From Rhyzopertha dominica (taxonomy: Eukaryota; Arthropoda; Insecta; Coleoptera; Bostrichidae): DNA of 64,000 bases. Position 1 is the first letter of the stretch; the number at the start of each line of letters is the position of its first letter. A program made the position numbers and the translations under genes. Where the stretch lies: contig QCXZ01000137.1 of assembly GCA_025024175.1 (NCBI GenBank), positions 25,110,001 to 25,174,000 on the forward strand, in the 5' to 3' direction. Shown here one piece after another: positions 50,419 to 61,300 of this stretch. A model generated the notes under the pieces. It worked only from the letters and a program-made list of their open reading frames with translations, was not told the DNA's origin and did not search any database.

Positions 50419-50572
50419 GGCCGGTTACTTAAACGCGGATCAATTTCATCAGTGTGCTAACCTCTGATCAAACTAGGGTAACCAAGTATTTTAAGCTTTT
50501 TTATTGGTGTTGCCATGGTTTGATCCGAGGTTAACACCATGATCAACTTGATCCTCATTTGTGCAACCTGCC
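50419..50572. mobile_element. Palindromic MITE (154 bp)
   Basis: The whole element is nearly self-complementary. GGCCGGTTACTTAAACGCGG against the inverse of GTGCAACCTGCC, TTAACCTCGGATCAAACCAT against its partner CTAACCTCTGATCAAAC, and AAGTATTTTAAGC against GCTTTTTTATT-like sequence. Arms are about 65 bp. Target duplication not clear. Confidence 0.7.
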
Positions 50573-53500
50573 TTCAGTATGTGTAATATATAATACCAAA
50601 AATTAAATATTATATTAAAATCATGAAAATAATCATTTATGAATAAACGAGTGGACCTCATTTTTTTTGTTATAACCTGATTTTATTTATAGAAAAACTA
50701 CCAAATCCAAGATTCAGGTCAATGTGTTTTTTTTACAATAACTACGAAAGAAAAAATATATACTTAATTTTAGTTTCCAGATATATTTTGCCTGCTTAAG
50801 AAGCTATATCAGAGTAGCATGGGTTGCATTTATTTTTTTTGATATCGCCATTTGTTAATTCCCTTAAAGCATAAATACATTACTTACATCAGTTTAAATA
50901 TTTGAAACCTCTGTCGCTCCTGCTTTTGTTATCATGGTGACCAGAAAATCTGTAACATTGTGCTACAACTTTTCAGGGAAAGATACAACTGTTTGGTAGG
51001 GCACATCAAACATGCTCCTTAGTGGTGAAGTTTCATACTATATGTTTTGTTTTAGAACTGTTAACAACACAGACAAACAGCTATAAAAACAAACCAAATC
51101 CATTAAATGAAAGAAGAAATATTCATCAATTAACTAGAATTTATAATGGTATAATATAAAATTAAATTAACTTTGTGCATACTTTCTGTCCTTGTCAAGA
51201 CTAAACCTGATTGCCACATTGTAACTAAGTGTTAACTACATACTTCCAATGGGCTTCTTGATGTTCTCCTGATTAACATATTTTTTGTCACATATAATGT
51301 ACTGCGGCATTTAGTTAGTGATCACACTAACACATCTCTTATGGCAAAATTTAGGCACTATTATTACCTTTGTTCTTTTCTAAACATCTCCAATAAGCAT
51401 CAAGCACAGCACATCACATTAACTCCGACAGCATGTTATCATAGTCATATGATCATATGTCACATATGAACTAAGTGACATAATAAATTGCTAAAACAAA
51501 TTAAATCCACATATTTTTTTATTGTTATCCATGTGTATGAAACTGTACATGTTGGGATCTCAGCAGAATTACATAATTCCATCCAAAAAAGTCTCAGGAT
51601 TCAGAAAAAACATCATACACACTGTATTTTAGAAATATCAGTATATCATGGTGTTTAATTCATGTCCAAAATATATTAAATCATTACAGTTTTAAAACAA
51701 ATATAATATCTAAAACTGATTTAGAATCTTGGGTGCGGAAAATGTATATTTACAATGTAGACTACATGAAATGAACTATCAAAATAACTTTTTACACTAA
51801 TAAAATTATCAACTAGTGCACTTGATGTAAGTATCTACACCCAAAAATCTTCAGTCTCATTAACTACTTAAATTATAAAAGTAATAAAAATAGCAAATTA
51901 AAAATATACACAAAGATGCTTGTATGTTGTATACAGAATGTATCAAAGGATTGTTTTCCAGGTTTTGTAGGATGCAAAGTGTCTTTACCCTGTAGTTAAA
52001 CATAACATTTACCTTTTCTATTCAGAATCAATAAATCCTTTGAAACTATGATATCTATAACTTAGATTATTTTTTATAAACAGTCAGTGTGAAAAGAACT
52101 TATCGACCTTGATAACATATCACATATTTCATTTTTCCTCCTTTTCCTGGTTCATAAGAAATCGTAAATAAAAGAACTTGCTAAAAAACAGGTTTGTATT
52201 TGAAAAACAGGTATTTGTATATATCTTACAGAACTAAGAAAAGCAAGGGCTGACACAAGCTGAATGCATCTCACATACTGTTGAATGAACTGACCTTAAT
52301 GACTATGGATATAAGATATATATTTTGCTTCTGACACGACAAACATTGTACAGAAATGAAAATACATGTAGCTTGCAGTCATGGGGGTGAAATGTTTACA
52401 TAAAGAAAAACAAAAGCAAGATAACTGAAACACTTGAGACTAAGATTCTGCTTTTAGTCCTATAATCAATATAACAAATATACATTCACTAAATTAAAAC
52501 AAATCTTGATAGCTTAACTGTTCAGCTAACAAGAATGGCAGTGACACTCATTTGGCAGTTCTTTATGTTATTTTTAAAATACAATGAGTACCTAATTCTC
52601 AATACAAATATCAGTATTCACATTTAGTATGAGATACACTTAGGGATTTAGGTATGCATAAAATAGTGTTCAAATGTATTCATCAAGAAAATCAAACACC
52701 GACCAAGGCAACTGTTTTAAAAGGCAAATCATTCCTATTATTAGGGTTATTGTTTCTTGAGGGGAAGATTTAATAAACAACTTCTATGAGGTAATTTTTT
52801 TTTCCTCAAAAAATTAAGTGTGTGGTGTTTGAAATGTACACAAACTGTGGTAAACCCACAACTGCTTGATACGGGTGTTCAGTGACGCTACATACTATTC
52901 TGATTTATTGCAAATACCAAAAAAAAACACGACACAAAATCAAAGGTATAAATGTAATCTCAACTTTTAATATGTGACACTTTTTTTTAGCTTCTGTTAT
53001 AAGTAAATCGTGTCTACTCATAAAGGTTTTGTCATAATTAGGATGAATTCTGTTAAATCTAATGCCATCTGTTCTGTATGGGTGAAATATTAGCTTACAC
53101 AATATTTACAAACATTGTATCTTCAAAGTTAAAAACTGATCCATTTTCACCAAGCGAATTCATTGAAGTATTTCTGCGAAGACGAATAACTCAAAGGTTA
53201 CATTTCATTTATTAGTTATAAATAGAATAGTGCTTTTGACTAACAAGCCCATCACTCTTAAGACAAGAAATGTAGTGATGCCAGATATTCTGCAATATCA
53301 AAAAGTTTTTGCCAACAAAAACAGTGATGCAACATGGTTCTGTGCTTATAAATACAGAAGGTGGAGTGAAAAAAATCAGCTTGCACAAGTAAGAACAGAA
53401 GTAAATTTATAGCATGCTTCTCTACTAATGTACATCAATTTTCCTTATTTTTGCCAGTTGGGAACATGTTGACTTATTAAGTGCAGGTCCTTTTCTTGTC

Positions 53501-53995
53501 TGTCATGATCACTACGATATACATAAATACTGATAAAAGATAAAAGTTTTTTGATGTCAAAATTAAAATTAATCGAAATAAGCAGCCTTGACTATAAAAG
53601 AACAACCTTTAATTAAGCAACAATCATTCAGGCATATACAGTTTTTCTTGTAATGATTTTAATTCAGTTAATTTTGATAATATAAAAATATGGATATTGC
53701 TATTATTATTACTATTATTACTCAGTCATTACATTTTCATAATAAATTGTCAAAACTAAATTTCTTAGAAATGTACAATATTTTAAATGATCAAAATTAT
53801 ACAATTTTTAATGACTCTTAATTTTCTTCGTTCAAAAATTATTTGATTGTTAATTCGCTCATGTTTCGGCTTTGAAAATTGCTTTTAATTTCTAGTCAAG
53901 GCTGCTTGTGTCAACCAATTTTAATTTTGACATCGTCAGAACAACTTTTAAGAAGCTTAAAAATATCTAGATTTTTGTGTGGTTTGTTGAAGTGT

Positions 53996-54095
53996 GATGT
54001 TTATTTAGAGTTTGGTTTTATGTCAACAGAAATTAACAGTGAAGAGATACCACAATGTGTATTGTGTATGAAAGTTTTGGCAGCAGAGTGCACTT
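53996..54095 (+). pseudogene. BED zinc-finger-like fragment (ZBED/hAT type)
   Basis: Reads VYLEFGFMSTEINSEEIPQ, then CVLCMKVLAAEC. This matches the N-terminal block of ZBED5/SCAND3-like hAT-derived proteins (YL.FGF, PQCV.C..VL). The following His residues and the transposase body are absent, and a stop follows within 20 codons. Confidence 0.55.
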
Positions 54096-54292
54096 GCTTC
54101 ATTTAACAATAGTATTTCACCTAAATTTAACAAATTAATTTAATAATTTTGCCCTCACATTAATGAGTAATTTAATGTTAAAGACGTAAAAAAAAATGTT
54201 AAATAATGAAGCTTCATGGGTTTTATTAATTTTTATCTTATTTATGATTAGTTGTATTTTCAGCTAGAGTAGAGAATCACTGTACTGTGGTA

Positions 54293-54316
54293 TTGATGAT
54301 GGCTTGCTAGCCCAAA
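54293..54316 (+). other. Decayed hammerhead-like core
   Basis: TTGATGA, then T, GGCT-TGCT-AGCC stem, then CAAA. The parallel of the better-preserved motif at 57717-57740, with C-to-T and G-to-C changes at core positions. Confidence 0.25.
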
Positions 54317-54688
54317 AAGCTCTACCATTTGGAACAAAAAAATGGATATAAACTTTAAATTATTAGCTTCCGAAAACATCAGTGTAGTTTATTAGAATAG
54401 TTTTAATTTCTGCATCACATATTTTTTAATGTAAGCAACAGCAGGCAAAGGCCCAAAAAGTTTTAGAGATGAACATGATTTTTCTAATAGTTATAAGAAA
54501 AATCAACATAAAAATATATTTATTATACCAGGATCATTTAATGTTTTACATATCCTATAACATGAAATATTGATATTTGCAATGATTGGTAGAAATTTCT
54601 AATTTGTTTCTATTGATACAAACAACTCTTTTTGTACAACTTTTCATATTTTTTTAGTATATAAGTGTTAGTGTAGGATTTAGTTTCT

Positions 54689-54694
54689 TTTATT
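54689..54694 (-). terminator. Candidate poly(A) signal for Pcl
   Basis: AATAAA on the minus strand (TTTATT on plus), about 150 bp after the Pcl stop codon. Position is plausible, but composition makes chance matches common. Confidence 0.4.
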
Positions 54695-54842
54695 ATCACA
54701 ACATATAAAATTGAATTGGCAATTAAAGATGTTCTGTTTTTATGTTTTGTTGTTTTAGGCTGGAAAGTGCAAATTTTATGAAGCATCACATGAACACAAC
54801 AAATTCACTGTTCGTCCCTAACAGACTACGACTGAAAAAAAA

Positions 54843-55321
54843 TCAGGTCATTCCACTACTGGTGCCTTCCCACTCAATCAAACATTCCACCTTACCAGTA
54901 ACGCCAATCCGTTTTGCTTTAATACTAAACCTTTCGCCCGCTGCTATGCGATTCGCAGCACCAAAATATGAATTAACAGAACTTTTTAAATCATCTATAC
55001 TAATATCAGGCTCCTGTTTAACGGGACTAGGTTTGGGAGTAGGAGGATTCGACGTTTTATCCTTCTCCCCACCTTTATCTTGTCGCTGACGCAACCTCCT
55101 TCCGTTTAATGCATAATCTACGCAATTACCTATTTGTGCACTATTTGTTGAAGTCTGATTCAGACTAGAGCGTAAGCTTCTCTGACCCCATTCCTTGGCA
55201 TCAGGTCTAGCTGGAACCACTGCTGCCGTTTTACTGGCTGTAGGCTGGCCAAACCCACCACCCGACAGTTGATTTAATCTACTTCTGCGAAACCTTCTTC
55301 TTTTCACTTCACCATTGGGAC
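54843..55321 (-). CDS. Pcl: Pcl last exon: C-terminal chromo-like domain and stop
   Basis: Acceptor CTTTGCAG|GTCCCA completes the Gly codon from the previous exon, then [20 protein letters not shown]. The final 54 residues carry [20 protein letters not shown] and [15 protein letters not shown] before TGA. This matches the Mtf2/PHF1/PHF19 C-terminal domain that contacts SUZ12 in PRC2. Confidence 0.92.
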
Positions 55322-58300
55322 CTGCAAAGTAATGTTTTTTAAAACTCATGAGAAAAAACACCATCGAACATAAATGACTAAAATGTATTTCAAATGGCTT
55401 TTAAAATAAGTTAGATACCCATCTACTCTCATAGCACATAGCAGACAATATCAAATAAGAGAGAAACTATAAAAAAAGGTGTGATTCTGATCAAAAGATT
55501 TTTGCTTTGACTAAGAATCAAACTCAAGACCACCATAGAGCAGACCCTCTACAATCAGAGCTCTGGCTCGACTAAGAGTGGCAGATTTTTCATATCTCTA
55601 ACGGATGCAGGAAGTTTGTTGTATGCTTTAGTTGTGCTGGAAAAGTGGAATCGTTAACATGAATTAGTTTTTCTGAGGTAGTCCCTGATGTTACAGGTCG
55701 TTCTCAAATTCACTAGGTGATGCTGAGATATATGCCTTAATTCATCTTAATTATTCAAAAGATATTAGTGTCTACATACATGAAATCTGCTACAGTATAT
55801 AGCAACAACACTAGGTGTAGAATAATTAAAGCCAAATAGGAACTTAATCCGTTTGTTTTGTAACCTTGGCACTTCATCCAACATACGACCCCAGGCTCAT
55901 AATAGTTCGGCCGGCTGGCATTTTCAGTTACATGCTTTAAAAAGTTGTGATACCAACACGAACTGTGACAAATTGCAGCAAAACTGTTTATACTACATTA
56001 AAACACAGACCTTGAACTTTCAAAAGCAAACAATTTTATTTCATTTACGTGAACGGCAATAATTACAGAACCAAAAATGTAATTCAACTAACTGGTCATA
56101 ATAGTTCAGCCATGTCAACTGACGGGTCATAAGAGTTCGGCCATGTATCCATTAGCCAGGGAAACACGAGGCAGCCTGCCAAAACAAAAACATATACGGA
56201 ATAGATCAACAAATATCTGCCAAGTGTAGCTAAACTTTATTTTGCAACAGTTTTCAAGCAAAGTGCCTCGTTGCGAGCCTGTTAGTGAAGATTTGCATGT
56301 TTCTATCTGTAAAGCCCATGACCAGGGCATTTCGAGGCGTAAAATATCTGCTTCACACTCAGTTCCGCCCTCTACAGTGCAAGATATTATCAATTTATAC
56401 AGAAGAACTGACGGGGTCCGCCAAAAAAACAAAACTGGCTGGCCAAGCCAGATTACTGGAGCAGATAAGAAAGCTTTGCGTAANATTATCNAAACAAACT
56501 GACGCTGCAATTCTAAAGAACTAACAGTACTATGAAGGGGTCGCATTGTAAAGGAAGTTTCATTACCCATAACAAAAGGAAATATCAAAAAAATAGGATA
56601 CAAATTTTATAAGGTATTATTACTTTTCCTTTTGGGGTACAAGCACATATAATTTCATTTTTCTACTAGGCAAAAGAATAACCCCTTTTGACCCAATTAC
56701 AGAAGAAGAACAGACTAAAATGGGCACGGGAACACAAAAAATGGACTTAACGGCAATGGAATAGTATCATTTGGAGTGATGAGTCAAAATTCGAGGTATG
56801 TGTGGGTGACACACGAAAAAGAGTTATACGCACATCTTCAGAAGCATATCACAATGACTGTTTGGTAAAAAAAAGTTAAGTTCCCAGGGTCTGTGATGGT
56901 TTGAGGTTGTATGTCTGCTAGGGGTGTGGGTAGTCTGCGGATTATTGATGGCACTGTTAACGCGCAGAAATACGGAGATATTCTCGTAGAAAATCTTTTG
57001 CCGTCCATCCCGAATTGTCAAATGGCCGAAAACAAATTTATAATCCAGCAAGATGGAGTGCTGTGTCATATGGCAAAAATAATTCAAACATGGTTGCAAG
57101 AACATAAAATACCAGAATAAAATGGACCTCTTCCAGTCCGGATTTATCTCCAATTGAGACCCTTTGGCATAATATGAAGAAACAGCTTCGTAAAACTCCA
57201 GCGCGTACCGTAAACGAATTAAAAGCCACCTTGCAGGCTATATGGGACAAAACGCTACCAGGGGAATGTGCAAGGCTCGTGGCTACAATGCCTAGCAGAA
57301 TTAAAGCCGTTATTGCTAACATATATTTCATTAGAGGCAATGAATATAAAAAACAATTTAATAAATGTAGGTACAAATAAACAGGCATTGTAACTTCAAA
57401 TTCTTTGTTAGCGAATCATTTAAACATACTTCCACTTTGGATAATTTGCAGAGTTTACATTTTTGTAAGAAATCACCAAAATTAAACTTTTTAGAAATTG
57501 TAGAGATATACAAAATTTTAAATGGCCAAAATTGAACAATTCTAAATGATTCTTGCAATTTCAGTTGTCCCATTCTAAATTTTTTATTTGAACGCTAATT
57601 TTTATGTTGCTGGTTCAAAAGTTGCTTTACATTTTTAGTTAACATTGCTTGTTTAGATTTTTGGAATCATTTTATTAATTTGACAATGTCATAATATTTT
57701 CTTTTGTAATTTGGTACTGATGATGGCTTATTAGCCGAAAGCGTTTTACCTATTAATAAAATATTGGTTAAACTTGGCGAGGTTTATTTAACAAGAACAA
57801 ATTTTCTCAACTCTGAGAATACTAGTGTCCAATAATACACTAAGAGAAGTCACATCACTTAACTATGAAGCCAGAAGAAGTTGTTTTAGATGGAATTTTT
57901 ACTGCATTTGAAAATAACTTTAATTTTGACATAACTACATATTAAATGAAACTTACCAATACATATATCCTTCTCACTCAACTGCCTCTTCATCGGTCTT
58001 CCAACAGGCTTACCAGGTATTACAGCGGTAAGGGGTAAAGGCAAAGTGATTGCATCTTTACTCTTCCGCTTTTTAGCCAGGTTTTCACTGGTGCCCCTAA
58101 GCAAAGTTATAAAGGGATTGTTTTTCCCTTCGAAGTCTTTTGGTGGTGGAATAATTAAATCCAATGTACTCTTCGATGAAGTCTCATCTCCAGATGTATC
58201 ACAAGGCGTGTTTAACTCCACCGAGTTGGCTTCTATACCCGTCAACAAATTATTTTTGGTCAGGTTAGACTTTGTCAGTTTGCTGTTTACTCCTTTGGTT

Positions 58301-61300
58301 AGTACATTCAAATTCTGCGTAAGACTTATACTATGGTCCCCATAATCAGACGTCAAATCAGAGAGTAGGGATGTCGTGCTAGATGCAGGAGGAGTGGGTG
58401 GAGCAGAAACCGATGTTGGAGGAGTCAGAGGCAGTGTTTCATTATTTTTATTAGTCTTACTATCTACACTTAGTCTTTTACTGAAAGCTCTTTCACTGAC
58501 ACCCTTCTTACCAGACTCGTTTTTGACCGTCTTCCTTTTGTGTTTCACCTTCTCCCTTTCACGCATGTTCATAGCCAGCAGCCTCTTTCTACTTTTCAAG
58601 CTAAGCTTCGGGAAAGGCACACTCTTCTTTGCACAACCAGCACCAGGGAAATCAACTTTATATACTGGAGTGTCCTCAACTTCAGGACTGGGACAAGGAG
58701 ACTCCGTCTCACTCTGATTGCTGTTCTCCAGATAAGCAGTTCCCATCATTATGTTCGCCATGTGGTTATCAAGAGGAACAATCATTTTAGACACAGCACC
58801 ATTTTTTACTTCCGGTAAGGGCAGGAACTGTAACCGACGGTTACCTTGCCACCGTTCACGTAATTCTTCTTCAGAAATTGGTCCTATTGGCGGAAGTGAA
58901 ACACACGGAGCCGGTGGAGGAAGACGCACCCTTAAACCCCATATGGTTGTTCTTTTCTTGATTTCTCGGCCACATTTAAATCTATTACGGTTATTGGTTA
59001 AAACGGACAGTATGTTCTCTCGTCGCTCCGATTTGCTTACGCTAGCAATCTACAAATTCAGCAATATAAAAGGAATGTTTTTTCATTTAAAACGAACAAA
59101 ATTGTTACCTTTGGTGGAAGCTGCAAAGCATGCCAATTATCATTTATGTATGGAATGATAATAGTATCCAAGTCGTAATACTTTTTGCTATTGAAAGCGG
59201 TCAAATTAAATAACATTAAATGAACCAAGTCAACCCATTTCAATTCTAATCTTCTAACAAACTCTTTCCCTTGATTACATATAAAACACACAAAAACATA
59301 AAACCTGAAAAAAATTAGCAGTATAAGCTCAAGAGCAAAACTATAGCCCAACCTAAATCTTTTGTATTTATCAGATAGATATTATTAGAATTATTCATAT
59401 TTAACTCAACAGTCAACAGAAATCAAAGATAATAGAAAATAAGAATTTAGCACTATGATAGTGATTATTGAACTACGAAAATACATTACCGTGCACCATT
59501 GAGCTTGGAATACTGAATCGATTTACATGCCAGTTAAATGATGAAGAGATGGCATATTAGTTTGCAGGTACTAAATGCTACCTAATTAACTGAAACTTAC
59601 TGAAAATGAGGTTTACAATAAAGGTAAAGTTGCAACATAGCCACCACATTTTTCATAAATTTATCCCTGTCGTTTTACCAAACATTTTCATTTTATTGAC
59701 TTATGATTTTAATATGTCTTGAAACAATAAATTGGTGTAAATAGTACATAAATTTTGTGTATCTCATTTTTTATTTAATGTGTTAATAATTTTATTTATT
59801 TGGTACATTTCTAAAATTAAACGTTTATTTGTAACGTTTTTTTTTTTAATATTTTGATTTCATCCCAATTTATTTGATGATTTTCTATTACATGTTCCGC
59901 CAATGAACATCGACCTTTATTCGTCATAATATCTCTTTTATGCAGTGTTATTCTACGAGAAAGCTACTGCAATGTTTGTTCCACATAAATTTTGTCACAA
60001 GTGTCACATTTTAAAGAATAGACAACATTTGACTGATATTTTGATGGAATTTTTAATTTTAATTTGCTAAATAGATTAGAACCTTTTTTAATATTTCTTA
60101 ATGTTAATTAATTAATTAATCTTAATACCTTTTTTTTTGAAAACTTTTAATAAGTTTCATTGTCAGAACTGTAATGTTTGGAAGAGATTCAAAACTAAAA
60201 ACTTCTGTGTTATTATTTTGAGGATCATAACTTTCTTGTTGCTCCACTATTTCTAAAACGTTTGTACTACCTAAATTTTGACGATTAATCGCAAAATCAT
60301 TTCGTAAATAATCATTGTAGAAAATAAAATTTTGTTTATCGAAGTTTGTTGGTGAGAATTTTGTAATAGAAAATTATCATCAAATAAATTGGGATGAAAT
60401 CAAAATTTTAGAAAAAGAAAACATTACAAATAACAGTTTAATTTTTAAAATGTACCAATTAAATAAAAATATTAACACAATACATAAAAAATCAGACACG
60501 GCAGGCATAAATTTATGAAAAATGTGGTGGCTATGTTGCAACTTTCAGATTTTGTCATTAATCTGTCTAAAATCAAAACTTCAAATTTCAAATAATATTA
60601 CACATATATGCATTTTGCACGTTTTAGTTAGCCCCTTAGTATAAAGCTCATTTTCAGTAAGGTTCAGTAGATACCATTGTAAATGTCTATAGAAGCCCTG
60701 ATGAAGATTTAAAATAAATTGAAAGCTTGGCAAAGAAAGAAGAGTACACAGTATTTTAACATAAGAAGTCGAATTTCCCCTTAATTGTGAAGACTTTAAT
60801 ATAATAAAAAGCGACTGCTATATCCATTTAACATGCTAAAATATGTTTGAATACACTACAGTTATGCACATCTAAACTGTTAAAATATTTTTATGACTAA
60901 ATAATTTCTTTCACAATTGCTTTCTTTATATTTCTAATTACTGTTAATGATTATTATTACATACCTCAATTCTTCATTATGATAAAGTGACACTACATAG
61001 AAAAATTAAAAAAAATTCTGTAAAGGCTACACACTTCTGCTTTGAAGTTTTTTATTTCCTCTGTCGATTTAATTAATATGTGAGCCTCTCTTTAGCCATT
61101 TTTACTGAATTAGTTCTTTTCTACCTCGCATTTTCTTTTTTACTATATATCGCAGTAACCATGTAACAGTAGAACTTCAATTATATGAACTGTGACTATC
61201 CAAATCACAAATTATTGAATTGCTTCCATCAAAAAAAATTAATACAGAAACATACATAGTGCAATTCTCGAAATAATGATTCTGTCTATGCGTTCTTCCC

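Larger units (their letters stand above)
53745..54345. repeat. Dispersed repeat, second copy of the family at 57388-57790
   Basis: AAATTTCTTAGAAATGTACA, TTAATGACTCTTAATTTTC and TGATGATGGCTTGCTAGCC correspond in order to sequence at 57485-57740. A third, partial copy lies at 40205-40370. This copy carries the BED-finger-like insert at 53996-54095. Confidence 0.55.
48996..54842. other. Intergenic interval between convergent ODAD3 and Pcl
   Basis: Contains both 3' UTRs, a CAGTGTG-ended repeat (about 49455-49830), a palindromic MITE, a dispersed repeat and otherwise AT-rich sequence (50,600-53,700) with no gene. Open frames at 52905-53102 (minus) and 53230-53412 (plus) are unidentified. Confidence 0.6.
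55322..57956 (-). other. Pcl intron before the last exon
   Basis: Occupied mainly by the Tc1-like relic (55897-57380) and the dispersed repeat after it. No additional Pcl exon is required: the flanking exons join in phase. Confidence 0.75.

Noticed and set aside
54742..55089. Plus-strand 115-codon frame
   Set aside because: Antisense to the last Pcl exon, which has clear homology on the minus strand.
58376..58717. Open frames on the plus strand across 58046-59158
   Set aside because: They are antisense shadows of the long Pcl exon, whose minus-strand translation matches the family.
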